Source of the DNA: DASQDT01 sp036380435
Lineage (GTDB): Bacteria > Acidobacteriota > Blastocatellia > Pyrinomonadales > Pyrinomonadaceae
DNA: 6,953 nt
Direction of reading: 5' to 3'
Assembly (NCBI GenBank): GCA_036380435.1
Contig: DASVES010000168.1
Coordinates: 1 to 6,953, forward strand
Part shown: piece by piece, positions 4,459-6,953 of the stretch
How positions within the stretch are numbered: the first letter of the stretch is position 1
Layout of the letters: every line of letters starts with the position of its first letter
Program-made: the position numbers and the translations under genes
The notes under the pieces: generated by a model
The model's input: only the letters and a program-made list of their open reading frames with translations
The model's database searches: none
Told to the model about the DNA's origin: nothing

Positions 4459-6840
4459 TCACGGTCTCCCAAATCTCTCCCTGTACTCGCCTGAGACGAT
4501 GAACGCCCTGATCATCTGTGCGCGCCTGATCCTGCCGAGCGCCACGCTCTCGACGCCCGCGTCCTCACCCGGCAACGTGAACTCATCTAACTTTCGCAGC
4601 CAGAAGTTGTAGCCGGTCAAATCCGTGTCGGGCGCATCGTCGGGATTCCTCCTCATGTAGCCGAAGTACTGGATGAGGACGAAGGCCGAGTTGTACTGCT
4701 TGTTGAAGACAGCATTATTCTGCGCCACCTTTCGCAGCACCGTGGCGCGCGTCTCCGTCCCCGCGTTGAGGCCGGACACTAACGCGTCGCGCTCGGCCGC
4801 CGTGGGGGCGACCTCCGAATTGGCGAAGAGCGCATTAACGTACTCGGCGTTGGTCTTCCCGTCGTGGAGCGCCCGGAACTCGGGCCGCGCGACCCAGTCG
4901 TCCGTAAACGTCTGCTTGTTCTGCTCCAGACGCTCAGCCCAGTCGCCCTGATTGACGACGACGCCCTCGCTGATGCGGCGTGTGTCGCGCAGGAAATCGG
5001 TGTAGCGCGGCGGGCGGTTGAACGACGCCTTCTCGTAACGGTAGACGAGGTAGCCCGTGTTCTGAAATTCGATGGAGAGGAAGAAGGCGGCCGAGACGTT
5101 CTCCATGCGGTCGATGAGGCAGGCGCGGTCGGAGCCGCAGACGGCCGAGACGATCTGCGAAGTCCAGAAGTTGAGACCTTCGGCGTCCGGCTCGCGGTTG
5201 AGGAAGTCGTGATAGTGCTGGCAGACGAAGGTCTCGGGGTCTTCGATGGGGTTGGACGCCGTGTCGCCAACGTCCTCGTCTTCGATGACGAGCGTCGCCG
5301 TGCTCTGCGCGCCGAGGACGGCCCCGCTCGAAGGGTTCAATAGCGACAGGGTCGCCGTCTCGTCCGTCTCGTCGAGCGCGTCTTCGGAGATCGAGACGTT
5401 GAAAGTCTTGCTCGTCTCGCCGGCGGCGAAGTTGAGACGCCCGGCCGCGTAGGTGTAGTCGCTCTTCTGCTTCGCCGTGCCGTCGCTCGACACGTATTCG
5501 ACGCTCACGGCCGCTGACGTTGTCCCCGTTCGCGTGACGGTGAAGGCGGCGCCCGTACAATTTTCTGTGACTGAGAGGCTGGCCTGGCTGAACTGTAAAG
5601 TCGGCGGGCCGGTTGTCGGCGTGGGCGTGGGCGTCGGCGTGGGCGGTGGGGCGGTGTCAACGAGTCGGAAGACCTGACCCGCGCCGTGGTTGGCGACGTA
5701 GAGGTTGCCGGCTTCGTCTTCTCCGAAGGTGGAGATGTTGATGGAGGTGTCGAGCAGAAGCGTGTTCTGCCACTGCCCGGCCTCACGCCGGAGGCCCCAG
5801 ATGCGGCCCGAGCAGTAGTCGCCGTAGAAATAGAGGCCGTGCATGCGCGGGAAGGTCGTGGCGCGGTAAACGTAGCCGCCGGTCACCGAGCACCCCTGCG
5901 TGTGGTCGTACTCGGCGACGGGCATCGTCAGACCAAACGTCGAACAAATGATATTCGGGTCGAAACAGTGTGTGCCTTCCATTATTCGCCATCCGTAATT
6001 CTCACCGCCGGCGCTCGATGCGGGCTGGAAGTTCACCTCCTCCCAATTCTGCTGCCCCACGTCGGCCACGTAGAGGTCGCCGGAGAGCCGGTCGAACGAA
6101 AAGCGCCAGGGATTACGCAAACCGAGCGCCCAGATTTCGGGGCGGAAGCCCGTGCGGTTGACGAAGGGGTTGCCGGGCGGGACGGTGTAAGTGAGGGGCG
6201 CGCCGGTCTCGGTGTCGATACGAAGCACCTTGCCGAGTAGCTCATTGGGGTTCTGCGCGCGGTTGCCGGGGTCGCCGCCCGAGCCGCCGTCGCCCATGCC
6301 GATGTAGAGCATCCCGTCGTTGGGACCGAAGGCGAGCTGGCCGCCGTTGTGATTCGGGAAGGGCTGCGCGATGGTAAGGACGACCTGCTCGCTCGCGGGG
6401 TCAGCCGCGTCTGCATTGGCGGCGCTGCGGCGGAAGCGGGAGACGACGGTGTCGCCGGCGGGGTTCGTGTAGTTGATGTAGAAGTAGCCCTTCGCGGCGT
6501 ACCCCGGCGGGAAGGCGAGGCCGAGGAGGCCGCGCTCGCCGCCCGAACTGATGCGCGTCGAGATGTCGAGGAAGGACGCGGGCAGGAGCGCGCCGTTTTT
6601 GACGATGCGGATACGCCCCACCTGTTCGACCACGAAGAGGCGGTTGCTCGCGTCGCCCGCGTGCGTGATGACGACGGGCTGGTTGAAGCCGGAGATGGGA
6701 GAAGTGATGGCGAGCGTCGGAAGCTCGGCTGCGCTCGTCAGCGCGGCGTCCTCGGTTTGTGCGCCCGACGAAAACTGCGCCCCCGTCAAAGCCAACGCCG
6801 CCAGAAGCACTGACAGCAACACTCCCGACCTTCTCGACAT
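4459..6840 (-). CDS. Secreted PQQ-type sugar dehydrogenase with Calx-beta and DUF4214-like domains
   Basis: This 793-residue exported protein has a signal peptide at about 1-27 (MSRRS, then a Leu/Ala core). Residues about 43-393 form a glucose/sorbosone dehydrogenase beta-propeller. Visible marks are GERGLLGLAF (101-110), PNHNGGQLAFGP (162-173, with the likely catalytic base H164), YIGMGDGG (179-186), GLRNPWRFSFD (240-250, with R242 and N243), LYVADVGQ (256-263) and NYGWR (281-285). The family uses PQQ and calcium to oxidise aldoses, but the substrate cannot be read here. A PPPTPTPTP linker (398-409) leads to a Calx-beta domain (about 414-524, ending in VIEDED), a calcium-binding beta-sandwich type. 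Residues about 535-790 are a DUF4214-like helical region with two similar units, YHDFLNREPDAEG (543-555) and YFGYMRRNPDD (725-735). The ATG at 6840 follows GGGAGGAG, with GGAGG 9 nt upstream. The gene seems to stand alone. Confidence 0.93.
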   Translation of the reverse strand: MSRRSGVLLSVLLAALALTGAQFSSGAQTEDAALTSAAELPTLAITSPISGFNQPVVITHAGDASNRLFVVEQVGRIRIVKNGALLPASFLDISTRISSGGERGLLGLAFPPGYAAKGYFYINYTNPAGDTVVSRFRRSAANADAADPASEQVVLTIAQPFPNHNGGQLAFGPNDGMLYIGMGDGGSGGDPGNRAQNPNELLGKVLRIDTETGAPLTYTVPPGNPFVNRTGFRPEIWALGLRNPWRFSFDRLSGDLYVADVGQQNWEEVNFQPASSAGGENYGWRIMEGTHCFDPNIICSTFGLTMPVAEYDHTQGCSVTGGYVYRATTFPRMHGLYFYGDYCSGRIWGLRREAGQWQNTLLLDTSINISTFGEDEAGNLYVANHGAGQVFRLVDTAPPPTPTPTPTPTTGPPTLQFSQASLSVTENCTGAAFTVTRTGTTSAAVSVEYVSSDGTAKQKSDYTYAAGRLNFAAGETSKTFNVSISEDALDETDETATLSLLNPSSGAVLGAQSTATLVIEDEDVGDTASNPIEDPETFVCQHYHDFLNREPDAEGLNFWTSQIVSAVCGSDRACLIDRMENVSAAFFLSIEFQNTGYLVYRYEKASFNRPPRYTDFLRDTRRISEGVVVNQGDWAERLEQNKQTFTDDWVARPEFRALHDGKTNAEYVNALFANSEVAPTAAERDALVSGLNAGTETRATVLRKVAQNNAVFNKQYNSAFVLIQYFGYMRRNPDDAPDTDLTGYNFWLRKLDEFTLPGEDAGVESVALGRIRRAQMIRAFIVSGEYRERFGRP
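5618..5641. repeat. Hexamer tandem repeat in the Pro-Thr linker
   Basis: Four copies of GGCGTG (one as GGCGTC) in a row encode the Pro-Thr dipeptides of the linker between the dehydrogenase and Calx-beta domains. Slippage would lengthen or shorten the linker in frame. Confidence 0.7.
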
Positions 6841-6912
6841 AGACAGACTCCTCCCTTAAACGTTTTTGCGCCGGGTGTGATATTGGGAAAACTGGGGAGA
6901 CGAGACCTGTGG

Positions 6913-6918
6913 AGTATA
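6913..6918 (-). promoter_or_regulatory. Possible -10 box upstream of the sugar dehydrogenase gene
   Basis: TATACT on the minus strand lies about 70 nt upstream of the ATG at 6840. No convincing -35 box is seen at the right distance (TTTCTT at 6941-6936 is poor). The rest of 6841-6953 shows only the ribosome binding site at 6848-6855. Confidence 0.2.
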
Positions 6919-6953
6919 GAACTTTTGCGGTCTTTAAGAAACTGCCTTTTGTC

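Overview
The window is GC-rich bacterial DNA. It holds most of a cytochrome bc-type quinol:cytochrome c oxidoreductase operon on the minus strand, a small divergent glutaredoxin-like gene on the plus strand, and a large secreted PQQ-type sugar dehydrogenase gene on the minus strand. Three things together suggest an acidobacterium, probably of the Blastocatellia/Pyrinomonadaceae type: the split cytochrome b with a KAPWYF Qo motif, the GSDH + Calx-beta + DUF4214 architecture, and short palindromic repeats between genes. The taxonomic call rests on family resemblance only, since the window has no marker gene.

Layout by decreasing coordinate, which is the direction of transcription for the minus-strand genes. 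Positions 6840-4459 encode a 793-residue exported protein with a signal peptide, a glucose/sorbosone dehydrogenase beta-propeller, a Pro-Thr linker, a Calx-beta domain and a C-terminal DUF4214-like region. Its 3' end faces the 3' end of the glutaredoxin gene (4087-4338, plus strand), and the gap between them holds an 81-bp palindromic REP-like element. Positions 3792-4086 form a divergent control region. It has a good minus-strand promoter candidate, a perfect 9-bp inverted repeat over that promoter's -35 box, and a terminator-like hairpin in the leader of the bc operon. The operon follows: Rieske protein (3791-2832), cytochrome b N-terminal, b6-like subunit (2750-1800), cytochrome b C-terminal, subunit IV-like subunit (1639-518), and the first 163 codons of a membrane-anchored protein, probably the complex's c-type cytochrome (491 to the window edge). 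A 134-bp inverted array of GCTGTTA-like heptamers separates the two cytochrome b genes.

The complex would oxidise quinol at a Qo site formed by the two cytochrome b pieces, pass one electron through the mobile Rieske domain to the downstream cytochrome, and return the other through the two b hemes. Features that differ from textbook complexes are: loss of the PEWY glutamate, absence of the heme c_n cysteine despite b6-type histidine spacing, two extra N-terminal helices in the subunit IV-like protein, and long disordered, probably cytoplasmic N-terminal tails on the Rieske, b6-like and cytochrome-candidate subunits. The glutaredoxin-like protein and the sugar dehydrogenase are neighbours with no obvious shared pathway. 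No RNA gene, CRISPR array, insertion sequence or attachment site was seen.
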